A DNA stretch of 32,811 nucleotides from UBA817 sp049889215. Lineage in GTDB: Bacteria; Margulisbacteria; Marinamargulisbacteria; UBA817. Every line of letters begins with the position of its first letter. The first letter of the stretch is position 1. The stretch covers positions 1-32,811 of the forward strand of contig JBMHDV010000017.1 of the NCBI GenBank assembly GCA_049889215.1, read 5' to 3'. The translations under genes were made by a program, and so were the position numbers. The notes below the pieces were generated by a model. It saw only the letters and a list, made by a program, of their open reading frames with translations. It had not been told where the DNA came from and did not search any database. Shown in pieces: positions 26,033 to 32,811 of this stretch.

Positions 26033-26095
26033 ATGTTACTAGAACCTTTACATTTGAGTGAAAAACAGGTAGATTTATCTTGGATCCCAAAATGA
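26033..26095 (+). CDS. 20-codon upstream ORF (possible leader peptide) of module 2
   Basis: ATG 26033 is preceded by AAAGG with 6-nt spacing, the best ribosome-binding site in this intergenic region. The ORF encodes 20 residues, beginning MLLEPLHL and ending SWIPK. Its stop overlaps an in-frame ATG (26092) of the next gene as ATGA. It could couple or control translation of the terpene-synthase-like gene, or be the remnant of a longer N-terminus in a shifted frame. No run of one regulatory amino acid is seen, so classical attenuation is not indicated. Confidence 0.4.
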   Translation: MLLEPLHLSEKQVDLSWIPK

Positions 26096-27951
26096 AAGCT
26101 ACATTAAAAAAATTTCCTTTTTATATGAAATATTATTCTGATTTTTGTTTGCATAAAATTATGTCAATAAATGCAATCCATTTTCCCGATGCTGATTCTG
26201 AAGTAAATGGTAGTCCTTTAAGACAAAATAAAGATAGAGCTTACAGTGATTCAAGTGAAACAAGCACTGTAACAGCTGATTCAGATTTTGCTCGTGATAA
26301 TCTTGATGAAAATCTCTGTACAGATCTAATTGGTGAGGTTGATAATAACGCTGTCATTATCAATGAATTAATCAATAACATATTAATCAACGTATTAGAA
26401 ATGAGCGCTTCCTCTGAAGAGAAAATGAATGTGCTTTTAGATAAAGTTAAAAGCTTGGCTAAAAATGAAAAAGACAATGCAAGAATTATTAGCATAAAGA
26501 AAGATTTTGATAGTCTGAATATCCCAGCTGTTGATGAAGAGCTCATACCGCGTTTATTAATACACTCGAATGACCTCTGGAACACGTGTGGAATTTTGTC
26601 ATTAAAAATGATTCGTAATCTTTGGGGCTATGCAGCTTATTATCAACATAAGTCAACTGAGAAAGTTTACTACAATGCATTTAGTTTATTGTTTTCTAAA
26701 GAAAACAATGCCTGCTTATCCGAAGTGGTAAAGTCACAAAAGAATATGTTAGAAAAGTTTAAGTTATATCACACAGATTTAAATACAGATTCTATTTCTC
26801 GAACATATTCAGATTATACAAAAAAGTACCAATCGTATTTAACTGCCATTGGCAGTGATGTAAAGCCAAGAAGCATGCACATCCTTCCCTGGATTTTAGA
26901 AGGTGTAAAATTAATTTTTAAACCGACTGGTGCATGTAATGAAACTGATTTTTACCAAATTTTAACTCGACAAGCATTTGTTAATTTTATGTGCGATGAT
27001 TTTGCAGATCAATTAAGGGATAAACGTGTTGTAAACGTATTTAGAGAGATTTTTCCAACACAAGAAAATCCAACATTGTCGCGGCCTATTACGTTAGGTA
27101 GTCAAGATGAGTTTTTGTCAAAGCAGACAATTCGTCCTTACTTGGAGCAACAGTTTAGGTGTGCGTCTTCACAAGAGGGGGCATTGTCAAATGTAGATGA
27201 GAAGTTAATTGATTACCTTTCATTCATTTGGATTACTTTTTATGAAACGTTCGATGATTTTTATTCAATTGTAATTAAAGAGGATGATGGGGAGGAAGAT
27301 ATTAACAAGCTGAAAGAACAAATATTCTTTTTCTATGCCAAGATATTTCAAAATTTTGAGACATCTCTTCAATTTAATTTAACGCCAAATATAAGCACTT
27401 TGGAAGATGCGTATAAAACATCGCCTCATAACATGAACATTGTTGCATTTCATGCACAATATTTATGGTTCAAGCTTAGTCAACATTCAACAGTTTTGGA
27501 CGAAATTAAGACTAAGATACAAAGAGGATTGCATGCATTTAGTTATGAACAAAAACTTGGTCGTATTGGGAATATTTTAGCCACTAGTATTCCAAAAGAT
27601 GCACAAACACTCAGTCGTGAATTAGAGGCTGGAGATATATCAGGAACCATTGAGTTCTTACATCAACAGTTGAATTCGTTGGATATCGATAAAACCAGAG
27701 CTGTTAATGAAATATTCAGTAAAATTAAGAGTCAAAGAGCCGCAGCAATGGAGGACCTCAGCGTGCTGATCACAAAATCAAATGCAGAAAGTCAGTTGCT
27801 TTCAAGCTTTATCGCACAATCGAGAGCATACGAATCTTTGTTGGAAGAGTTACAAGAAGATGGTGAGTTTGATCAATCAACTTTATATGGCTCTAAGACG
27901 AGTTCTGTTTCCCTGCTCTTGCACCATTTACTTAGTAGGGGGAAAATTTAA
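26080..27951 (+). CDS. Terpene-synthase-like protein with broken metal triad (module 2)
   Basis: 623 aa, mainly helical and acidic, with no membrane segment. The start is either TTG 26080 (AGGTAG 7 nt upstream) or ATG 26092, coupled to the small upstream ORF by ATGA. Numbering from TTG: an Asp-rich motif DDFAD lies at 306-310. The second metal site reads GRIGNILATSIPKDAQTLSRELEAGD (497 to about 520, given here in parts): RIGN, then KDAQTLSRE at 506-514. Thr510 and Glu514 fit an NSE/DTE motif, but its first ligand is Lys506; alternatively Asn498 and Thr502 align with module 3 and eight residues are inserted before the Glu. Either way the triad is disrupted. It may be a divergent synthase or a non-catalytic sensor with the same fold. 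It is followed by the second kinase. Confidence 0.7.
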   Translation: MDPKMKATLKKFPFYMKYYSDFCLHKIMSINAIHFPDADSEVNGSPLRQNKDRAYSDSSETSTVTADSDFARDNLDENLCTDLIGEVDNNAVIINELINNILINVLEMSASSEEKMNVLLDKVKSLAKNEKDNARIISIKKDFDSLNIPAVDEELIPRLLIHSNDLWNTCGILSLKMIRNLWGYAAYYQHKSTEKVYYNAFSLLFSKENNACLSEVVKSQKNMLEKFKLYHTDLNTDSISRTYSDYTKKYQSYLTAIGSDVKPRSMHILPWILEGVKLIFKPTGACNETDFYQILTRQAFVNFMCDDFADQLRDKRVVNVFREIFPTQENPTLSRPITLGSQDEFLSKQTIRPYLEQQFRCASSQEGALSNVDEKLIDYLSFIWITFYETFDDFYSIVIKEDDGEEDINKLKEQIFFFYAKIFQNFETSLQFNLTPNISTLEDAYKTSPHNMNIVAFHAQYLWFKLSQHSTVLDEIKTKIQRGLHAFSYEQKLGRIGNILATSIPKDAQTLSRELEAGDISGTIEFLHQQLNSLDIDKTRAVNEIFSKIKSQRAAAMEDLSVLITKSNAESQLLSSFIAQSRAYESLLEELQEDGEFDQSTLYGSKTSSVSLLLHHLLSRGKI

Positions 27952-28061
27952 TCCTGTGGAGCAATAGCTTTTTAAGCTCTATTATTCATATTGGGGTTTC
28001 TGCACAAAAAACAACCGAATTAAAAAAGCAAGTACGGTTAACCAATCAGGTTGCCGTTATT

Positions 28062-29321
28062 ATGTTCGTTTCAGCGATTCCATATTTTTTTATATTTAAT
28101 CATTTTAATTTAACACTTGCTGCCAATATTGTATGGGGGGTTCTTTTAGCTTATGTTGCATCGTTTGTTTTCAATTATTATAATAAACCACATGTTGCAT
28201 CATTATTAGAAATTGCGACACAGTCATGTATTTTACCTTTTTACTCCATTTATTTAGGTTTTGAGTCCGATGCTCATCTATTAATGATTCCAGTAGCATT
28301 GTTACCAATGATTTTTTATCCCAAGGCATCATTAAAGCGTTACCGCTCCATTGGGTTCTTTTTTGTTTTAGTTGGATTACTTACAATAATTGTGGGGCAT
28401 ACCTACTATTCACAAAATCTTCCACTTATCGATGATGCAACATTATTTATATTTTCGGTATTTGCATACTTAACAACATTTGGCCTTGTCATCCCACAAG
28501 TGAATGTATTTAACCGTTCCGAACAGCAAGCGCAAGAAGCCTTAAAGAAAAGCAAAGATGCTCAATTAATGCTTGTTCAACATGCAGATTATGCACGGCT
28601 AGTGCAAAGCATTGCACATGAGTTCAAAAATCCGTTGCAAATGTTGCAGGGCACGGCAGAAATTGGGTTATTGCAAGATAATAAAAATAAAGAAATTTTT
28701 AATACGATTATAAATACGGTTGGAAGATTAAATAATGTAATTGAGCCAATGCTAACTTATTTAAAAACAGACAATAGTTACGACTTTCAATCATTCAACA
28801 TCACAAATACAATCAATGATATTTTATTGCTTAGTAAGGCGAATTGCAAAACCAAAGGGATTCACCTTAAATTAATCAATGATGCTGAAAACTCTACCAC
28901 TTATGGTGATCCAACAGCAATTGGTCAGGTATTCATTAATTTGATGTCCAATGCGATGGATGCAATAGGGAATAATAAGGGACACATTGTTGTACATTTA
29001 TTTAATGATGACTTTATGAGTGACAATCAATTAATCGATGGCATTTGTATTCAAGTGCAAGATACAGGCAGTGGCATTGAAGCTGAAAAATTACAGACAA
29101 TATTTTCACCATATGAATCTACAAAGAAATCAACCAATAATGTTGGGTTGGGGTTATCCATTGTCTCTAAGATTATTAAAGAGCACGCTGGGCTTATTTC
29201 AATTGAATCAGAACTAAATAAAGGAACAACAATTAGTGTTTGGTTGAAATTAAGCAATGCACCAGTCGCAACCGCTCGGCAACAAACCATCTTTGAAATA
29301 AATAATAGTGATTTTGAATAA
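28062..29321 (+). CDS. Polytopic membrane histidine kinase (module 2)
   Basis: At least 419 aa. A close paralogue of the module 1 kinase, with HADYARLVQSIAHEFKNPL shared almost unchanged. Phospho-acceptor His186 (numbered from ATG 28062), N-box NLMSNAMDAI, DTGSGI, GLGL and the tail FEINNSDFE are all present. ATG 28062 falls inside the first membrane segment. The frame is open back to 27939, and the upstream residues (KKQVRLTNQVAVI) match the third kinase, so translation probably begins upstream at a non-standard codon. The best candidate is CTG 27954, 11 nt after AGGGGG at the end of the preceding gene. It has about five to six membrane helices and no PAS or HAMP domain. Confidence 0.9.
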   Translation: MFVSAIPYFFIFNHFNLTLAANIVWGVLLAYVASFVFNYYNKPHVASLLEIATQSCILPFYSIYLGFESDAHLLMIPVALLPMIFYPKASLKRYRSIGFFFVLVGLLTIIVGHTYYSQNLPLIDDATLFIFSVFAYLTTFGLVIPQVNVFNRSEQQAQEALKKSKDAQLMLVQHADYARLVQSIAHEFKNPLQMLQGTAEIGLLQDNKNKEIFNTIINTVGRLNNVIEPMLTYLKTDNSYDFQSFNITNTINDILLLSKANCKTKGIHLKLINDAENSTTYGDPTAIGQVFINLMSNAMDAIGNNKGHIVVHLFNDDFMSDNQLIDGICIQVQDTGSGIEAEKLQTIFSPYESTKKSTNNVGLGLSIVSKIIKEHAGLISIESELNKGTTISVWLKLSNAPVATARQQTIFEINNSDFE

Positions 29322-29355
29322 GCACATTTAAAATAGTACGCAGCATCGATGTTTG

Positions 29356-29361
29356 TATAAT
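29356..29361 (+). promoter_or_regulatory. Candidate -10 of module 3
   Basis: A perfect TATAAT in the 98-nt gap before the third module, predicting a start near 29368 and a leader of about 50 nt. No good -35 was found at 16-18 nt, so this is tentative. Confidence 0.35.
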
Positions 29362-29404
29362 TTACAATCAATGATAAAATAGAGAGTATATCCAATAATC
29401 TTAT

Positions 29405-29409
29405 AGGGG
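29405..29409 (+). promoter_or_regulatory. Ribosome-binding site of the module 3 terpene-synthase-like gene
   Basis: AGGGG lies 10 nt before ATG 29420, supporting that start and separate translation initiation for module 3. Confidence 0.6.
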
Positions 29410-29419
29410 AAGTAAATTA

Positions 29420-31918
29420 ATGGTTCAATCAACCAAATATCACGTTATTTGTACATGTCGGGTTAAACTTTTTTCGAAAAAAGTATCGGCATTTGAACAA
29501 ATAGATGATCAGTTTGTGCAACGAACGAAACGCATAAATCTAGAGTATCAAATCAAAAAAGACATCTCAACGTGGTATCCAAACTATGATCTAGCCTCAT
29601 TTAATACAAAATATCTCAACTGTTTAGTGACGTTATCTAGAGAGGATATTAAGTATTATAAGAGATATATTCAACCTGGCCTTAGAAAGCTAGTAGAGCC
29701 CAAAGATGAAGTTAAAGGCGAGTCTTTGATGTTAACAGTTTTAGATTTGTTATTCCCAGAAGTTGTAGAAGGTGATATTCAGCAGAAAAAGGCGAAGGCA
29801 TATATGGCCAGGGAACTTGTTGTTAACCATCAAAATGAAATTATGGAGCTGATTAGTAAATATAAGAATTTAAATTATAAAAATACAGATACAATTAAAG
29901 ACAAGATTCTAGCCACTCAATCACCCTTAACCATAGACAGCTCAGTGAGTAATGAAGGGAAAAAGTCACCCGTATTAAATTTTATTAAAGTTTCAGAAGG
30001 TGATATTGCAAGATCTAAAAGCATGGGAGATCTGAGCTTAGGTCCAGGTAAAATTGATTCTGATCGATTATTGACACCACCACCACGTTTTTCGAGACTA
30101 GCACGAAAACTAGAGGATATTCAGGAGCACGTCAAAAACAGTGATCAGGCATACGATGATAAAATGTCAACACCACAAACACGAACACAGGTCGAAGACT
30201 CAAATGAATTATCCCCTGAAGAAGGTATTAAAAACTTTATTAACTTATCGATGCAAGACAATCAACCTTCTATTTTTGTGGCAACTATTTTTAAGATATA
30301 TCAAGAGTTGTGGGTCGAAGTGATTAACGAATTTAAAAAAAATACGAGCCATTTGCCTTTAGGGGCCAGTTCTGAACCAAGAAACTGGCATGTATTTGCT
30401 TGGTGTTTACATAATATTAAAAAATTAAATGGGCCAGTATTTCAACAAAATGATACAGACGAGATTTGGCTACATTACCAACTGTTATTGGTCATTACAT
30501 CCACAATGGCCGATGATTTGAGTGATTCTGTCTGCCCGTCAAACATGGGACGGCTGATTAGTGATCATATTTTAAAGCATTTTCCCCAATCAAAAATTAG
30601 TGACGGTTCATTAGATTTATTTAAAGATATGATGTGGGTGGAGTTAGGTATTCATCGTTGCCATCATGCAGGTTGTTATGATGATGTGAAAGAAACGGTA
30701 AGCGCGAAATTGATAGCAATTGATGAAAAAAAAAGTTCAGGTGATGATAATTCTATATATGCTAACCTAGTTAATTGGCTAGAGGAAGAGGACTTTAAAG
30801 TTTATGAAATAGAAGATGATATCGCCAAGGGCGTTGTAATTAATGCATTTAAGACGGCAATAAAAGATATGTTTTCTAGAGATGATAATATAGATAAATC
30901 AGTAGAAGCTTTGACAAAGTTAGTCTTATTTTCAAGGGGAGCAATGGAAAGATACTATAATAGGTTTGTTGAGAAAAAACTTGTTAGAAGTGCTACCCCA
31001 TCCCTGGAGCAGGGAGGTGGTAAGAGGTCACCTACAGGAGCCGTAGCTAGAGCGAATAAAAAGAATATCGATGAAAAAAAGTTTGCTGATTTTGTCAATC
31101 AGGTTAGTGAAACTATGGTGTCTGGATATGGTGAAGCAAGCAGTTGCTCAGGACAGCTAAGAGAAGCAATTGGTAAAACTGATAGACCAAATATGGTGAG
31201 ATTAGCGGGGTATGACACAACTTATGCCGAAAATATGATGGTTCGTGTATTTTTAACATTTATGAAAACGTTTGGCCCAGTCGAAAGCATTTTTTCTGCT
31301 CAAGCAAATACAACATTAAATCGTGTTTATTATCATATGCAAATGATGCCACGTTGGGCAAATGATATAGCAACAGCAAGGCGTGAATTATTCAAAGATG
31401 GTGATTGCTCAGCCGAACAAATTAGGCATTTATTAATGCATAAAACCCCACTAAATAATAGTCAGAGTGCCATTTTAAAACTGTTTGATGAGCATTTTTT
31501 GGTTTTAGATGGATTGATAAAAGGTGAGAGGCCCTCTGAACATAAGAAGACGAAAGAACCGGAACAACCAGTTGATTTCGTTTTTTTACTACATAAAGTT
31601 AAAGACTTATTAAGTAATAATCAGAGTAGTGGGAACCTTACAAGCTCAATAGAAATACTTCATAATGACATATGCGAGTATATTGATAAGGAATTCATTG
31701 GTTTTCATGAAAGAGCGCTTATCAGGAGGTGGGTTAAGGCTTATTGCGATTTAGAAAATGATATTTCTGCATTGCGTGATATAACGGGGGGGCGACCACG
31801 TAGTAAATCGTTTGATGGAGAAGCAGAAGCGGACCCGAGAGACGACGAATTAGATAGTATTATACAAAGCCAGCTAATCATTTTTGCAACCTATTTATTT
31901 AGTGGGGGGAAACAGTAG
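29420..31918 (+). CDS. Large terpene-synthase-like protein (module 3)
   Basis: 832 aa, soluble. An N-terminal extension of about 270 residues of unknown fold is followed by a helical domain with the Asp-rich motif DDLSD at 365-369 and the second metal motif NDIATARRE at 648-656 (Asn648, Thr652, Glu656), followed by DGD as in many DTE-type synthases. Both metal sites are therefore complete. The gap between the two motifs (about 280 residues) is longer than in ordinary bacterial synthases (about 140) and includes a Lys/Gly-rich segment (about 530-555). The C-terminus adds about 170 residues with a charged tail. AGGGG 10 nt before the ATG supports the start. The gene is directly followed by the third kinase. 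Confidence 0.75.
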   Translation: MVQSTKYHVICTCRVKLFSKKVSAFEQIDDQFVQRTKRINLEYQIKKDISTWYPNYDLASFNTKYLNCLVTLSREDIKYYKRYIQPGLRKLVEPKDEVKGESLMLTVLDLLFPEVVEGDIQQKKAKAYMARELVVNHQNEIMELISKYKNLNYKNTDTIKDKILATQSPLTIDSSVSNEGKKSPVLNFIKVSEGDIARSKSMGDLSLGPGKIDSDRLLTPPPRFSRLARKLEDIQEHVKNSDQAYDDKMSTPQTRTQVEDSNELSPEEGIKNFINLSMQDNQPSIFVATIFKIYQELWVEVINEFKKNTSHLPLGASSEPRNWHVFAWCLHNIKKLNGPVFQQNDTDEIWLHYQLLLVITSTMADDLSDSVCPSNMGRLISDHILKHFPQSKISDGSLDLFKDMMWVELGIHRCHHAGCYDDVKETVSAKLIAIDEKKSSGDDNSIYANLVNWLEEEDFKVYEIEDDIAKGVVINAFKTAIKDMFSRDDNIDKSVEALTKLVLFSRGAMERYYNRFVEKKLVRSATPSLEQGGGKRSPTGAVARANKKNIDEKKFADFVNQVSETMVSGYGEASSCSGQLREAIGKTDRPNMVRLAGYDTTYAENMMVRVFLTFMKTFGPVESIFSAQANTTLNRVYYHMQMMPRWANDIATARRELFKDGDCSAEQIRHLLMHKTPLNNSQSAILKLFDEHFLVLDGLIKGERPSEHKKTKEPEQPVDFVFLLHKVKDLLSNNQSSGNLTSSIEILHNDICEYIDKEFIGFHERALIRRWVKAYCDLENDISALRDITGGRPRSKSFDGEAEADPRDDELDSIIQSQLIIFATYLFSGGKQ

Positions 31919-31929
31919 TTGGGAACGGC

Positions 31930-32811
31930 GTGATTAAAACATTACTTCAATTTGGGATGGGGCATCATCCAAAAAAAGATCGCGTAATGGCAGTTCTAAT
32001 TAACCAAATTGCATTCATTTATATTATTTCTGCAATTCCATTTTATTTTATATTTAGGCATTTTGAATTGACCTTAGCCGCTAATTTTGTGGTGATCGTT
32101 GAGTTACTGTATTCTTTAATTTTGTTGTCAAATTATAAAGGGTATTTAACCGCTGCAAAGCTAGGGACCATCTTTTATCAGGCCTGCATTATTTTACCAT
32201 TTTATAACTTGTACTTAGGGTCATCGGCCGGTGCTCACTTGGTATACATTCCGTTATCAATTTTGCCATTGATTTTGTTTCGTGATGCATCACTAAAATT
32301 TAAGTTGAGCATTGTGATCGGAATTATAGGAAGTGCATTCTTTTTTCTATTTTTACCTGAAGTGATACCATTAACGTTTCAAGTTAATTTAAATCAAAAA
32401 ACAGTTGAAGTGATTTATTCATTCGCATTATTACTCACCTTTGCTTTGGTACTGCCTCAAGTTGCATTTTTTTATTTAACAGAAAAAAAAGATAAACAAA
32501 AAATATTGGAAATAAATCGAAATTTAACCGTTGCATTGAATGATTTAAAAGAAAGTAAGGCCCTGCAGCGACAACTCGTTCAGTATGCGGATTATGCAAA
32601 ACTAGTTCAACGGATTGCCCATGAGTTTAAAAATCCGCTCCAAATGTTGCAAGGCACTGCTGAAGTTGGGTTACAGCACCATAAAAACAACTCACAATTT
32701 AAAGTAATTAAAGATACAGTTGGTCGTTTAAACCATGTGATTCAACCATTATTAAGTTACATTAACCCTGAAGATGGCTACGATTTAAAATCGTTAAATG
32801 TAAAAGAAATT
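31930..32811 (+). CDS. Polytopic membrane histidine kinase (module 3), cut by the window end
   Basis: The first 294 codons of a third paralogue; the frame runs off the right edge, so the ATP-binding domain is not seen. Six hydrophobic segments occupy about residues 22-185. ISAIPFYFIFRHFELTLAANF near the N-terminus closely follows the module 2 kinase. A charged linker (about 187-215) follows. The H-box AHEFKNPLQML has His231, then GTAEVGL. The start is probably GTG 31930, 11 nt after the preceding stop, with GGGA 5 nt upstream; ATG 31957 is an alternative. It sits in the -1 frame relative to the upstream gene, as does the module 2 kinase. Confidence 0.88.
   Translation, partial: MIKTLLQFGMGHHPKKDRVMAVLINQIAFIYIISAIPFYFIFRHFELTLAANFVVIVELLYSLILLSNYKGYLTAAKLGTIFYQACIILPFYNLYLGSSAGAHLVYIPLSILPLILFRDASLKFKLSIVIGIIGSAFFFLFLPEVIPLTFQVNLNQKTVEVIYSFALLLTFALVLPQVAFFYLTEKKDKQKILEINRNLTVALNDLKESKALQRQLVQYADYAKLVQRIAHEFKNPLQMLQGTAEVGLQHHKNNSQFKVIKDTVGRLNHVIQPLLSYINPEDGYDLKSLNVKEI

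Noticed and set aside
27936..27960. Programmed -1 frameshift fusing the module 2 synthase-like gene to its kinase.
   Set aside because: The frame relation would allow it, but no perfect slippery heptamer was found; reinitiation after the AGGGGG run is simpler.
1..32811. tRNA or rRNA genes, CRISPR repeats, insertion-sequence ends and phage attachment sites.
   Set aside because: Reading through both strands showed no T-loop/acceptor patterns, regularly spaced repeats, transposase motifs or flanking duplications that I could support.

Overview
The window looks like an uncultivated, biosynthetically capable bacterium with moderate to low GC. The small PurL (769 aa, the type that works with separate PurS and PurQ), the class II-like AroA, a short SppA and a viroplasmin-type RNase H argue against a gammaproteobacterium, which would carry the large PurL. 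A deep, poorly cultured lineage such as Margulisbacteria would fit, but that placement is a guess from gene style. No tRNA, rRNA, insertion sequence or CRISPR array was recognised.

Region 1 (about 1-10.9 kb) holds a giant ORF of at least 3038 codons that is still open at the left edge. It has a helicase-like ATPase core whose motifs resemble the DUF3638/DUF3645 family, followed by long coiled coils. A 574-aa unrecognised protein follows it. Region 2 (10.9-21.4 kb) is mostly housekeeping: dtd, an unknown minus-strand gene, a tight purL-sppA-membrane protein-ispF-SpoU methyltransferase operon, two small coiled-coil or basic proteins leading into aroA, then hisD and an RNase H. Five transcription units here (dtd, the minus-strand gene, purL, the 17101 gene and hisD) have a -10 box ending 6-8 nt before the start codon and no usable ribosome-binding site, which suggests leaderless mRNAs. 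Genes inside operons use Shine-Dalgarno sequences or overlapping stop/start codons.

Region 3 (21.4-32.8 kb) is the unusual part. It is visibly richer in A+T. A double-receiver response regulator and a small exported or membrane protein are followed by three tandem repeats of one two-gene module: a protein with class I terpene-synthase-type metal motifs, then a polytopic membrane histidine kinase. The first synthase (22745) is membrane-anchored and has DDxxD, an NSE triad and a candidate diphosphate-sensor Arg. The second (26080) has DDxxD but a disrupted triad. The third (29420) has DDxxD and an NDxxTxxxE triad inside a much longer protein. The three kinases are clear paralogues in their catalytic cores and membrane regions; the third is cut by the window end.

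The arrangement suggests a signalling system in which a terpenoid product, or a terpene-synthase fold used as a sensor, is coupled to a matching membrane kinase, with the double-receiver protein as a candidate shared phospho-acceptor. That interpretation is inference. The motifs, the pairing and the threefold repetition are read directly from the sequence.
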